Positions 10,784-23,500 of a DNA stretch of 64,000 nt are shown here, piece after piece. The notes beneath the pieces are model-generated. The model saw only the letters and a program-made list of their open reading frames with translations. It searched no databases and had not been told where the DNA came from. A program made the translations under genes and the position numbers. Source of the DNA: Branchiostoma floridae. Taxonomy: Eukaryota > Chordata > Leptocardii > Amphioxiformes > Branchiostomatidae. The DNA is taken from contig NC_049979.1 in NCBI RefSeq assembly GCF_000003815.2, positions 12,760,613 through 12,824,612 on the forward strand, read 5' to 3'. Within the stretch, counting starts at the first letter, position 1, and the number at the start of each line of letters is the position of its first letter.

Positions 10784-13700
10784 ATGGCGGCGTGCAGTCC
10801 ATACGGCTCGTGGAAGTCTCCCATCTCCAGCGCGCTGGTGGCGGAGAGCGGCATCCGCCTGTATGACGTACAGGTGGACAAGTCGGGTAAACATCTAGGT
10901 AAATCTCACTGCGTTGATCTTGTTGGAATTTCTTTGCTTCATGGTGCTTCTGTTGCAATTAAGAGTCATTGCACGAGAAAACCAGGCAAAACCAGGCAGA
11001 GGCCGGAAGATGGGGGTCGGCCAAATCGACTCAAACTTTTTATGTGTGATAGGTATGTGGAACTATGAACAGCCATATAGTTAAAACCCTCCAGCTATTT
11101 TTCGTTATGGCGTTCTGGGACCCCCCCCAGGGACCCTCTAAAATCCAACAATTTATGCCTGAAAATTACTAAAATTTCGATGGCTATTTTGAAAAATCCG
11201 ATCAAGATACGAACAAAAGTTTTACATTTTCATATAGCATGAATTCTTAAGTGTTACAGACCAAAAGTTGAAGATGGTACATTAAAGTTTAGAGGGTGTG
11301 CTAGGGGGTTACCTGAACCATTGAAAGCAGAATTTTTGTCACTGTAAATTTTAGTCATTTTTAAGGCGCAATAAAATCTATGCCCAGCGGGTCTGGTGAA
11401 TGGTTTTAATGTTGATAGAGAGAGGAACATCTACTTATTCAAAAACAATCGTCGTCTAATTGGGCCATACATAACGTGAGCCGTGAGAGGGGGGTCTTTA
11501 TGGGGATTTTTCGGGTTTTGGTCTTTAGTAAATCGGGTGATTATATTACTCCATGGGGGGTAAGTCGTGGCGAATGTTTGCGAAGTTGTTTGTGAACCAT
11601 GCATAAGTGTCAAAATATCATGGTTGATTGGTAATATTAATTTGGGCTCCATATGGGGGATTTGGGGATACCATAAAAGGCATTGTGCTGATTTTATACA
11701 TTTTTACTGTTGCTTTTTAATGTTATTAAACTGGTATCTGTTCCTAAATTATTTGTACATACCAGCTATGTTGTGCACAATGAGAAGGCTCTACATGGGG
11801 GTTACCAGGACTCAACAAATGTGATACCATTTAATAGAAAGGGCACGTGGATGCGGATATACCTAATGTATATTTAAAAAAAATAGAACAAGACCACAGC
11901 GAAGGTCAAGATTAATGCTTTTGGGAATGGATAAGTGTACATTATACTTTTTTCATCAATACGGGTGCATTATAGGTACTGCTATAGACAAACAACATTA
12001 CATCGGTGGTTTGTATGCCTGACTATTCATCATTCACCACTATAAGGTCATGCTAATTTAGGGAACTGATGTGAGCCCCGGTCAAGCGGAATGCACGGAA
12101 AAATTTGCCTTTATCATGTCATATTTCAATAAGGCTATTTAAATGATGACTACATGTACATTGTACTTTTTTTTATCAATTTCGGTATACCATAGCGCAC
12201 AGTTTAGGTTACAAAGTGCTGTACATCAATTGCTAGACATTCATTACCATAAGGACAAACCAAAAACCAAATCTATCACAAACCCTTTACATGTAGAACC
12301 CCTTTAGTATCAAGTTAACTGTCGAGACGCAAAATCAAACGCAAAGGACAGTTCACTTTTGTTTTAGTGGTGATAGCACTTTTGTCAAAATTACGCTACG
12401 AAAGAATAAATTAAAGTAACAAATTACAAAAATTACAGCCAAGCAGCTTACAATATTGTACAAGTCTTTCAGTAGCACAGAGGTAGCATGAAAGCACAGA
12501 ATTTGTGGCCACTAACGTGGAGTCAATAAACTAAATTTAGATGGATAGAAGAGGAATGCAAGTGGCAGGCACTGCAAACACACTATATACTAGCATTGAC
12601 TACATTCATCTTTTCATGATTGAACTGGCAATAACCAACGGCCTTGAATCATTAAAGCTAAAGTAACTAAAACTTGTGTCAGGCCATTTTCTTCTGCCCG
12701 TTATAGGCTACATGACACTTCCTTTCCTACAGGTATTGGAAACTATCGTAGGCACATGCACATACATGTAGATCCTTGTAAAGGATTCGTCAAAGACTTT
12801 GTTTTTGGCTTGTGGTGTGCACATCAATTATAAGCTTTTTTCATTGTCAGAAAAAAAGAAACGTTTAGATTTTAACCGTACTGTAATTCATACAAAGCAG
12901 CTACAAAATGAGCAAATATATGCCGTATATTGCAAACACATCGGCAAACGTGAATGTGTACTAATTACTTAGAATGCCAACGTCAATTCCAAGGTCGAAC
13001 GAGAAGATATGAAAGAACGAAAATCAAGAATCCGTTGTTTGGTATATCATACTCTGTGTGTTTTGTCATTTGTTCAGCTTTCCTGACCATACCACCTCAC
13101 CATAATCGATGCAAATTTTTTTGGCAATTTTTTTTATTAGCCTACTCGCATCAGTTCCCTAATCAGCATGACCTTATAATGCTGAATGATGAATAGTCAG
13201 GCATATTTATGTAATGCTGTTTGTCTTTAGCAGTACCTATAGTGCACCCGTATTGATGAAAAAAGTATAATGTACACTTATCCATTCCCAAAAGCATTAA
13301 TCTTGACCTTCGCTGTGGTCTTGTTCTATTTTTTTAAACATACATATAGGTATATCCGCATCCACGTGCCCTTTCTATTAAATGGTATCACATTTGTTGA
13401 GTCCTGGTAACCCCCATGTAGAGCCTTCTCATTGTGCACAACATAGCTGGTATGTACAAATAATTTAGGAACAGATACCAGTTTAATAAGATTAAAAAAC
13501 AACAGTAAAAATGTATAAAATCAGCACAATGCCTTTTATAGTATCCCCAAATCCCCCATATGGAGTCCAAATTAATATTACCAATTAATCATGATATTTT
13601 GACACTTATACATGGTTCACAAACAACTTCGCAAACATTCGCCATGACTTACCCCCCACGGAGTAATATAATCACCCGATTTACTAAAGACCAAAACCCG

Positions 13701-16700
13701 AAAAATCCCCATAAAGACCCCCATCTCACGGCTCACGTTATGTATGGCCCAATTAGACGACGATTGTTTTTGAATAAGTAGATGTTCCTCTCTCTATCAA
13801 CATTAAAACCATTCACCAGACCCGCTGGGCATAGATTTTATTGCGCCTTAAAAATGACTAAAATTTACAGTGACAAAAATTCTGCTTTCAATGGTTCAGG
13901 TAACCCCCTAGCACACCCTCTAAACTTTAATGTACCATCTTCAACTTTTGGTCTGTAACACTTAAGAATCCATGCTATATGGAAATGTAAAATTTTTGTT
14001 CGTACCTTAATCAGATTTTTCAGAATAGCCATCGAAATTTCAGTAAATTTCAGGCATAAATTGTTGGATTTTAGAGGGTCCCTGAGGGGGGTCCCAGAAC
14101 GCCATAACGAAAAATAGCTGGAGGGTTTTAACTATATGGCTGTTCATAGTTCCACATACCTATCACACATAAAAAGTTTGAGTCGATTTGGCCGACCCCC
14201 ATCTTCCGGCCTCTGCCTGGTTTTCTCGTGCAATGACTCTTAAGATTGTTACGTTCCGGACCGGTAACTTAAAATTTTCTGAACTTTAGTTATGTTATCA
14301 TAGGTCGTGATCCACACGTCTGTTTTATGCCGTGTACTTGGCTGCAGGCACTGCAACATCGATTGAAATTAAGGGGAAGTGCAAGGTGCAATCTTGGGCG
14401 TTGGTCTTGATTGAAACACTTTCACTTTCAGAGGTAGACCATGGTGCAAAATTTTGGGGACATGGCTTATAATTCTTCAAGCAGAGGTTTCAGTTGAGGG
14501 ATAGTAGTTACAATTCTTCAAGCAGAGTTTTCAGGGGAAACTTTTAACGTCAAGCAGAGTTTTCAGGGGAAACTTTTAACGTCTGCGCCTGACTGAAACT
14601 TCACTTTGGAAAATAATAATAAGTAGTGGCCACGATTTCTTTAATGTTGGTGCATCCCTATTAAGGGCAGAATTGCAGGTTTGAGTAGACAAGAGTAGAG
14701 TGGTTGGAGCTAGGTAGGAGTTTGGGCAAGGTTTGAGTTTGGGGTAATCCATCTTGTATTATAGCTGAAGTGTCTTTCGTCAAAAAAAGTACATATCATA
14801 GGCGTATATACTGTGAATTCTTTAAATTCTTATTTTCTTTCTTCTACTTGGATGTGTTACATCAGACAGGGTATACTGGTCTGAGCTGCGCCCCGCTGAA
14901 GGTGGCCGTTATGTGGTGTGTTCGAAGGACGGAGACTCCCAGCCTACGGAGTGGACTCCAGAAGGCTTCAATGCACGCACCCGTGTACACGAGTATGGTG
15001 GAGGAGCCATGTTTGCACACAATGGAGTGGTGTACTTCTCCAACTTCACGGACCAGCGTCTGTACAGGCAGACCTCACCTGATGCTGCTCCTGAAGCCAT
15101 CACCCCTGCTGACTCAGGCTGGAGGTTTGCAGATGGACACTTCTGTGAGAAGGTATTGTCAATGTCATCATCTTTGCTTTATCCAAGGAGGTTAACCTTA
15201 ACTTGCATTAAATTCTTTGCATTCATAACCAGTAGAAGTTTAAACTGGCTAAGCTGTTGTATCATCAATGCTTGTTTATTTTGGAGGAATGAATTTACAC
15301 ATAGCTTTGAGCAAACTACTTTTTTATCAATCTGCCTTTGTTTATTCTTGTTGTTGTTGTTGTAGCTGAACATCATCACAGCAGTGCGTGAGGACCATAG
15401 TGTTGTTAACAGGGGCGAGGCCAAGGAAGCAGCCAACACAGTTGTGGCCATCCATCCTGACACACAGGAACAGTTTGTGTTGGTGAGGCAGATACATATG
15501 AGTACATTTATACTGTCTGAAAAAAGTTATGTGTGTATGTGGTTTTATCTAAGGGTAAGCAAATGTCAGAAAACAAAGGGAAAATGGAAACATGTAATGT
15601 TAGTATCAAACTGATAAGTCAGTACCATGGACAGGACTGCTATGGAATGATATGTGTTCAATACTAGCAATGTTAACCGCCTTGGAAATAGATACAACAT
15701 TGCATATGATATAACAATGAAACATACTTCCTTGTGATTACATATAGTTTGTCTGTTAGGGTGTTAGAGGATACTCAGTATAGATCTTGGCTTGTTTTCA
15801 GTCACTCTGAAAGGACTGGCTTGACATAACATTGTACAAAAGTTAAGTCCGCAGTCTCATTGAGCCTGACTTATCCTAAATTTGGGCATGGCTGATGGTT
15901 GTGACCTTTTCCCCGCAGGCCTCAGGGTCAGACTTCTATGCTTCTCCCCGTGTGTCACCTGACGGCAAGAAGATCTGCTGGACTCAATGGAACCATCCCA
16001 ACATGGTCTGTTCTGTACTTCTGCAGTCCACAGTTGTGTAATTGTGTAGTCTGCATACTCATATATGATGATGTCACCATGTTGAGTCCAGACAAATAGT
16101 CAGGCACATTTGTTTATTGCAGACTGTGCATGTTAAAGATGAAGTTATTAAACTGCCAACAAGCAAAGTTGATGTAATTAATGATGTTGGTGTGCTGTGT
16201 TCTCTCCAGCCTTGGGACTCCACTGAGATTTGGCAGGCTGACATGCAGCCTGATGGGAAGGGGGTCAGGGAAGCACACAAGGTTGGTCACCATGCTCATC
16301 TGCTGTTAGTTGACTTGTTGGCCTTTCCATGGTGCTGAAATCATGGTGCTGTAAGGCCTGCAGTCCAGAGGTGGCTCTGGTGTTTTTGCACTACCATTTG
16401 TTGTAGATGTACATGAAGTAACAGAATGTACATGAAGTCCCCCTATAGCATCTCAATATCACAATTGTGAAACAATAACAGCTGTTAGAGATAAACTGAT
16501 ATTGTGTGTCATATATAGGTGTGTGGTGGGGATGACATCAGCGTCATGTATCCAAGATGGTCTCCCAGTGGAGAGCTGTACTACATCAGTGATGTCTCTG
16601 ATTGGTGGAACCTGTATCATGTGACCTCATCAGGTGACCATGTTGCCATAGGACCCCAGCAGAGGGAAATCGGTGGTCCACACTGGCAGTTTGGAAATGC

Positions 16701-19700
16701 ACCATATGACTTTGATCCTGACAACGGAGTAATTGTTACTGCCTATGGCATGGTATGTGTGTTAGTTTTATGTTCTTCAGCTTCTCTATGTGCATTATTA
16801 CAAAGAGCTGATTGATCCATTTGAGTGTTTCACAGCTGTATGAGGAGCACTGTTGATGCATTTTATGCTATACTTTAACTCACCAACAAGCCATGGTTAT
16901 TCCCTGAATTGGTAGGAGCTTGGCTTCTATGAGATGGGGAGTGGAAAGCACCTTAAGAACGTGGACACTGGGTTCAAGACCCACAGCTACTTGGTGATGG
17001 GTGGGAAGGGGTGTGCCTACTGCATAGCCAGCAGCCCCACACAGTTCCCCAGTGTCATCAGGGTTAACTATGCTACTTCTAAGGTTGGTATGTTATATCA
17101 TAATCCTCTGTATTAACATTAATGATTAAACTGGAGTAACTTCAGAACTGTATGAATTGTTGTTCAAAACAATGGTTCTTTACCATTGCATGTTTTAAAT
17201 ACTAGTAGTGGAGACACTGGTGTCACCTCCCAAAAGAGGATGATCTGAACTGAACTGAGTACCTTCAAGTGTGACATTATATCCTAAATGTTATTTTGTC
17301 ATTTCATGTCTCATTGTTGAGTTATTGTAAGCGTTTAATTGCTAAGCTTGCTGTCAAACACTGTAGGCCGACACTGTGAAAAGTACGAAGGACATGCCTG
17401 TGGACACAGGGTACTTCAGCATTCCAGAGGAGATCACATTCCCCACTGCAGGGGGAGACACAGCACATGCCTACTTCTACCCACCCAAGAACAAGGACTT
17501 CACAGCGCCAGAGGGAACCCTGCCCCCACTGCTGGTACGCGCTCATGGCGGCCCAACATCCTCCTGTTCCAGCACCCTCAACCTCAACATACAGTACTTC
17601 ACCAGTCGTGGGGTCGGGTTGCTGGATGTCAACTACAGGGGCAGCACTGGCTATGGCAAGACATACAGGAACAAGCTCAGGCTGAAGTACAGTAACCTTA
17701 ACATTATTAGGACGGGGGGAGAATGAAAAAGATGTCTGATTTTAAACAATGATTCGATTCCTGTTGTTAAAAAGCCATTTACCTTCCATATAATCCTATG
17801 GGCCTTTGCTTACACAAGGTGACCTATACATGTGAGGGGGCTAAACCAAATGTTACATGTTACAACAGGCTCTTGTGAGTCATGGAAAAAATGGCATGTA
17901 CCTGGTGCTCCTGATTTATCATGCTGTGGTTCTGTTGCCAGCTGGGGAATCCATGATGTGGATGACTGCTGCCATGGAGCCCTGTATCTGGCAGACAAGG
18001 GCAAGGTGGACAGGAAGAGACTGGCCATCGATGGAGGGTCAGCAGGGGGGTACACCACTCTGGCAGCCTTGGCCTTCAGGGATATCTTCCATGCTGGTAG
18101 GGACTTGCTTCTTGATTGTCTTACCGGTTAACACTCTGACAGTGTCGCATTAGTAAAAACAACATGCATGAAAATCTAGGTAGAAGTGTTTGTCTCACCT
18201 GGCCAATCTTATGAACACCGTGTTTGTCCAAAATAGTTCATACACACTGCAGTCTATCCTTTCATTTGCTTTTCTAAAAATTGATTTTTGTTATCTGTTC
18301 TAGTAGACAATTTAAGTGCTGACAATTTTAGTGATTTGTTTGTTATTATGTTGCACTACCTTATTGTAATTGTAAATTGCATGCATCAGGTCGGTTGTCA
18401 TTCATAAGCATGAGTATTTTCCCTGGCCTTGATACCATGTCATTGACAGCTGTTGTCACTCATTATGAAAATATCATATTTCTCACCAAATGCTTTTTTC
18501 TGTCGGTCTTTGAACCATGAAGGCTGGTTGTCATTCTTGACACGATGACAACCATGCGCAAAACTTCTATCATATTAGGTGTAAGCCATTATGGTGTTGG
18601 AGACTTAGAGGCCCTAGCAAAGGACACTCACAAGTTTGAGAGCAGATATCTGGACACCATTATTGGTGCATACCCTGAGATGGAGAGCACATACAAGGAA
18701 CGTTCTCCCATCAACCATGTGGACAAGCTGAGCTGTTCTATTGCATTGTTCCAGGGAGGCGAGGATAAGGTATGTAAGACCAGGGAAGTACATCTTACAA
18801 TGACTGACAACTGTAGGCCTCTACTGTGACACATACAATGTAACCTCTACTGTACTAAATAACTAGGAGTAAGCCATTATGGAATTGGGGATTTAGTGGT
18901 CTTGGAAGAGGAGGGCCACAAGTTTGAAGCAAGGTACTCTGCGACTATGATTGGCCCCTATCCTGAGAGCATTGACACTTACAGAGATCGCTCCCCCATC
19001 AACCATGTGGACAAGCTGAGCTGTCCTATCGCATTGTTCCAGGGAGGGGAAGACAAGGTTGGTTGAAGTATGACAAACATGAGGTCTACTTCATAGTAGA
19101 AGGTGATAAGGATACTTTTGCTTCGAACAGGGACATCTGCGGTCACGTATGGTTACGAAACATCATCATCATCATTTTGGATGTGTTGGTTACAAACAAT
19201 GGTATCTATTTTACCACTCAAAGAGATAATATTACAATGGCCTCGCATCTCCTTAAAAATAATTTCTCAGGACATGTGACAATGCAGATATTGGCAATTA
19301 GCAATCAGGCTGGGTTGGAAGGGGAATAGGGTGTTTGCAGCGACATAATTATGGTGTCATTACAGTGTGTAACAAGTCCAAGGTTGGTAAAGTTAGTTTG
19401 TGTCCTCCACAGATTGTACCTCCTAACCAGGCAGAGATGATGTTTGAAGCCGTCAAGAACAAGGGACTCCCATGTGCCTTTGTACTCTTCCCTGGTAAAC
19501 CTTTAAAGTTGCACCTTCTCTGATGCTTTCATGCCATAATTCATGCATTAATGCCAAACATTCAGCAGTTGTGCTTCCCCTAAGATTAAAATGAAGATTT
19601 GTTTTCTGGCCATACTAACTTTTAAGTATTGGATGACATCAACCTAAATTCAATGTATTAGTACAATAACCACCGAACAGCGCCAATCAGAACAGTGAGA

Positions 19701-20016
19701 ACCTGAATTTCGTGTTTTCTTCCAGATGAACAGCATGGATTCAGGAAGGCAGAAAACATGAGGAGGGCTCTGGATGGAGAGTTCTACTTCCTAGGCAGGG
19801 TGTTCGGCTATGAACCTGCTGACAAGGGTGGAGAGGTGAGTGCAACTGCTTGAAATTAGTGGCCCTGTAGTCTATGGTTTGCTTCCTTGGCAAATTTGAT
19901 TTGCAGCACATCTTTGTAATCCAACATATTTGGAGCTGAACTAGCATTTATCTTATTGTGATCAACATCTTCTATATTCTATGCCTTTGCAGATTGAGAT
20001 TGAGAACATGGCTTAG
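10784..20016 (+). CDS. S9 prolyl oligopeptidase family peptidase (dipeptidyl/acylaminoacyl peptidase-like), 649 aa
   Basis: Thirteen exons are used per transcript and all phases agree: 10784-10886, 14866-15152, 15366-15482, 15919-16005, 16210-16281, 16519-16752, 16916-17083, 17367-17686, 17942-18096, then 18579-18769 or 18867-19057, then 19413-19494, 19726-19835 and 19993-20016. The N-terminal two thirds read as a beta-propeller ([32 protein letters not shown]). The C-terminal alpha/beta-hydrolase part has [16 protein letters not shown], the Ser nucleophile in [11 protein letters not shown], the Asp in QGGEDK and the His in DEQHGFR. The family hydrolyses short peptides. The length fits bacterial and nematode relatives of about 650 aa, and no signal peptide or membrane segment is seen, suggesting a cytosolic enzyme. 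The donor of exon 8 (AA|GTACAG) is the least certain boundary. Confidence 0.9.
10959..14243. mobile_element. 3.3-kb element with about 1.1-kb terminal inverted repeats and TTAA ends
   Basis: The left arm, 10959 to about 12076, recurs as a diverged reverse complement at about 13149-14243. Ends read TTAAGAGTCATTGCACGAG and its complement, each with TTAA. The left arm has an extra AAAACCAGGC. The centre, about 12080-13148, encodes nothing recognisable, and short mirrored open frames in the arms are a by-product of the repeat. TTAA duplications suggest piggyBac-type mobilisation, but the long arms resemble fold-back elements. It lies in the first intron of the S9 peptidase gene. Confidence 0.85.
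14519..14582. repeat. 32-bp tandem duplication
   Basis: The unit beginning CAAGCAGAGTTTTCAGGGG occurs twice head-to-tail without mismatch, just right of the long inverted-repeat element in the same intron. A partial further copy (CAAGCAGAGGTTTCAG) starts near 14478. Confidence 0.8.
18579..18769 (+). other. Alternative exon 10a of the S9 peptidase
   Basis: Encodes 64 residues from [16 protein letters not shown] to [13 protein letters not shown], between the catalytic Ser and the region that includes the catalytic Asp. Length 191 bases, phase 1 in and phase 0 out. Same length and phases as exon 10b, with 46 of 64 residues identical. Confidence 0.85.
18867..19057 (+). other. Alternative exon 10b of the S9 peptidase
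   Basis: Encodes [16 protein letters not shown] to [13 protein letters not shown], a diverged copy of exon 10a that starts only 97 bases downstream of it. It has its own AG acceptor (AACTAG) and a GT donor (AAG|GTTGGT). Using both copies, or neither, breaks the frame within a few codons. Confidence 0.85.
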
Positions 20017-20593
20017 CCCCAAAGTATGCCTGTGCAGCAAACCTACAAGTCCTGAAGCAAGAGTTGTGTGGAAAATTCACATGATTCACATTATACACAT
20101 TGGAGTGTGACTCCAATTTAATGATGTATGTAATCATGATCTCTTAATCCAATGTCCAAAGATGTGCCTGAATAGAATTATTAGAAAAGATGACTAAAAG
20201 AGGGGATGGGTAATGGATCATACACCAAAGTATGAATCACACGAGTGCTATTGTAACTATGAAATCTTCTACCTTTTGATAATGAGCATTTATTGCGTAC
20301 ACATGGATACAATACAACGTGTAGCTATAAACGAATATGAGGTGCATGTGTCATAAATGTTACAACATGAGGATTTTCAATCGATATGTATGAATAATGT
20401 TTCTCTGCTAGACTGTATCTGCTTCATCATTTTCGGTAATATGCTGTAGTGAAAAATTACTACATGTATCTAGCTTGGAGTAGCCTGTACACAGAACCCT
20501 AGTCTCTGATGACCACTGTAGAACAGTGCTCTTTCTATTGACAAAGCTGAGCTGCACAGTTCAATTGATCTTCTATTTGCCAAGGCATCCTGT
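20017..20593. other. Tail-to-tail interval: 3' UTRs of the S9 peptidase and INTS7
   Basis: No coding exon. TTTATT at 20289-20294 reads AATAAA on the minus strand and is a candidate poly(A) signal for INTS7, 300 bases past its stop. No canonical plus-strand AATAAA was seen for the S9 gene. Confidence 0.4.
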
Positions 20594-23500
20594 TCAGAAC
20601 CGTGATGCACTGCTCCGAGCTGGGGGTGGGGGTGGAGGCTGCTGGTGCCTGGGGGGCTGGGGGGCATTAGGGTCAAAAGATCTCACCAGCAGGGTCATTT
20701 TGGGCCCCGTTTTCCAAGAAAGGCCAGAGGTGTCTATAACAGAAGCCTCTGCACACACAGTGTGGTTCCCAGGGAAAGGGAAGTGAAGAAGGAACTGTGC
20801 ACTGAAGTAGTCATTGTGTGGTTCCACCAGCTCCTGCAGCTCATTGTTCAGGTTGTCCACTCGGACCTGGAAGAGTTAAAGGCAATGTTGAGTTGCAATG
20901 AAATATTTAGCATTGGAAGTTTACTGTCCTGTAGCACAGGCATTTAATAAATGCAACATAAGACTCTTTCTGTCCGTCTGTTTCAATTTTTCTAATTGTA
21001 TACATTTCTGTTGATAAAGATAAACCTTTTTTTAAGGTTACTACAGTTCAACTCCCTGCCAACAAGCAATCTCTGAAGAAAGAAAAAAATCAACCAAGGA
21101 TATTGGATACATACCAGTATGTACAATTGATATATGAAAGATTTTGAATTACCTTCTGTTCCTGTGGAATCTTGGTGTCAGAACTGGATGACACATCCAG
21201 ACAGACTTTGTTGACAGCCCTGAACAGCCCCGGTTTGGCCCCATGCTGAATCACACCCTCTACTTTCAGTGCTAGCTGTGTGTCAGTTGAGACCAAAACA
21301 GGGTCGTTCACACTTCTCTGACTTGGGGACAGGGCAAGCTGCAGAAGTAAACAGTCAAAAGATGTACAAAACGTCAGAAATTGATAAATTGTCACAGGAA
21401 CATTGTAAAACTGCCAATCAGAAAAAAATTTAACATAGAGAGAGGTGAACAAACCTTGATTTGAGTTGACTGTAGTGCCTGGAAGAAGTACCTGGGGAAG
21501 TGCAGGGGTTCCCTGAGCAGCATACAGGAAGCTTTGAAAACACTGGAGACTTGCTGGAAAACAAAAGCCAGTAATGTGGCTTGCATACTACATGTACATG
21601 TATTCAACTTCCATCGCATACTAGAGAAGGACCAGATAATAGATGAGTCATGCTGAAAACTAAAACAAGTACAGTATCAGAATTGTGTGAATATAAGAAG
21701 AATACATGAATCAGAAAGGGAGCAAAATATCCCTCCCCAGGTGAAAATAATAAGTTACCACATGTGTGATGGCTGAGCCCTGGGCCTCCCCCAGGGTTTT
21801 CTGCACCATTTTCAGTACATCCTGGAACACAGGTGGCAGGGCCTCCCCACCAGACTCCCCCCTACTGAAGTCTGGTACATCCCACTGGATATTGTACACA
21901 TCTGCTGAACTGTGGGCAGGTTCAACACCATGTTAACTAACTGTACAGCAACATCAATCAATAATACACAGACAGCTATTTTGTGAGAAAATGTCAATCA
22001 GGTTGATGTTAGAAATTAAAAGCAAACTTACATATACTGGTGGTTGTGCAATACCAGCACGTCCACAACATGGGCCATGAGGAGGCAACCCTGTTGTAAG
22101 CTGGTGCATATGATAAGGAAAAGAAACATCTGCTTTTGTCTGTAAATCATGTAATACTAGTAAACATTAAAAGTACCACATGTGTGATGGCTATCCGCAA
22201 AGCTACCCATACTCTAGATGACAATTTAGCAGGATGCCTTAGACACTGTCTCCAAGTAGGACTGGACATAATTGTTACATGGGACATACATTGCTATTTT
22301 TTTGCCATTGCATGTTCGTTTCTTGCTTCTCCACACTTTATGATTTTTCATTGTCATCCTTGTTTCAAAACGATAAAGGATACTGTGTCAGGCTCTTCAG
22401 TGTTGTGAGGTCAGCATCAAAGGAAGCCTGCAGCAGATCACCATATTTGGCTGATAACATACGGAACTGGGCGACACACTGCTGCAACTGTGGAAGACAG
22501 ACAGAACAAAACATTGTTCATTTGAACATTCATCATAGGTCCAGGTGGGAACACATGGAAAATTCAAATCGTGAAGAGAGGCAATCTAATAGTAAGTAAC
22601 CATGAACCATGGTATCTTGGAAGAAAGTGGCCTCTCTCATAAATTGGAACAGTTCAATTCAAAGGCTAAGAGAGGTGTACCTGAGTCCCTATTCTTCCAG
22701 TTCTCTGTATCTCTTTCCCAGACACGTTGGCCATTGCTGTGGCAATGGCGGGAGGAGGACAGGTCTGCAGGGTGGTGCAGGCAGCCAGGAGGTTGGCATG
22801 TGCCTGCAGCAGCTCCGCCCGCAGCTGGGTGAACTGGGTCTGAAACTCCAGCGGGAAGGTGGGGGTCACGGATGCCTGCAGGACAAGAGGAGTTGTGCAA
22901 AGGATGCATGTCTGTAGTTCCAACTATAACAATAGGGTAGTGTTCCATGGTTTCTCCCAATAGTTGTATAAGAAACGGGTAGTTTATGGCTCCGATTAAT
23001 GGGTCTGGTTAAACCATTTTGTTTATAACAAATAACATATGCCATGGCCTGGTCCACATAATTTTGTCCTGGCAATCTCCTTCATATGTGTTCTCTAACA
23101 CAGTAAAATATTACTGATAACAAATGCATCAGTATGCTGTAGCAGTGCAAACTAGTCAAATTCAAGTATACGGTACAGCAAAAGGAAGTTTTGGGATCCA
23201 TGATAATGATGTTACCTTCAAAGCAGTAGTTCCTTTTTGATAGTGCCCACAGGCTTGAGCCAGGCTAACTGTGCCTTTGTGTTGAGGTTGGTCTGGATGT
23301 ATGTGGGAAAGCTGTTCCTCTCCAGCACAGAACTCCCTAGCGATATCAGCCAGAAGTGCAGGTGCTCAGATGCAACAAGAGATGGCAGACGCTGGAGNNN
23401 NNNNNNNNNNNNNNNNNNNNNNNNNNNNNNNNNNNNNNNNNNNNNNNNNNNNNNNNNNNNNNNNNNNNNNNNNNNNNNNNNNNNNNNNNNNNNNNNNTGT

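Noticed and set aside
11567..13570. Hydrophobic 60-85 aa frames ending MGVTRTQQM on both strands
   Set aside because: Mirror images created by the inverted arms of the 3.3-kb element, without similarity to any family.
20526..20947. Plus-strand frames opposite the last INTS7 exon
   Set aside because: Antisense shadows of a clearly identified coding exon.
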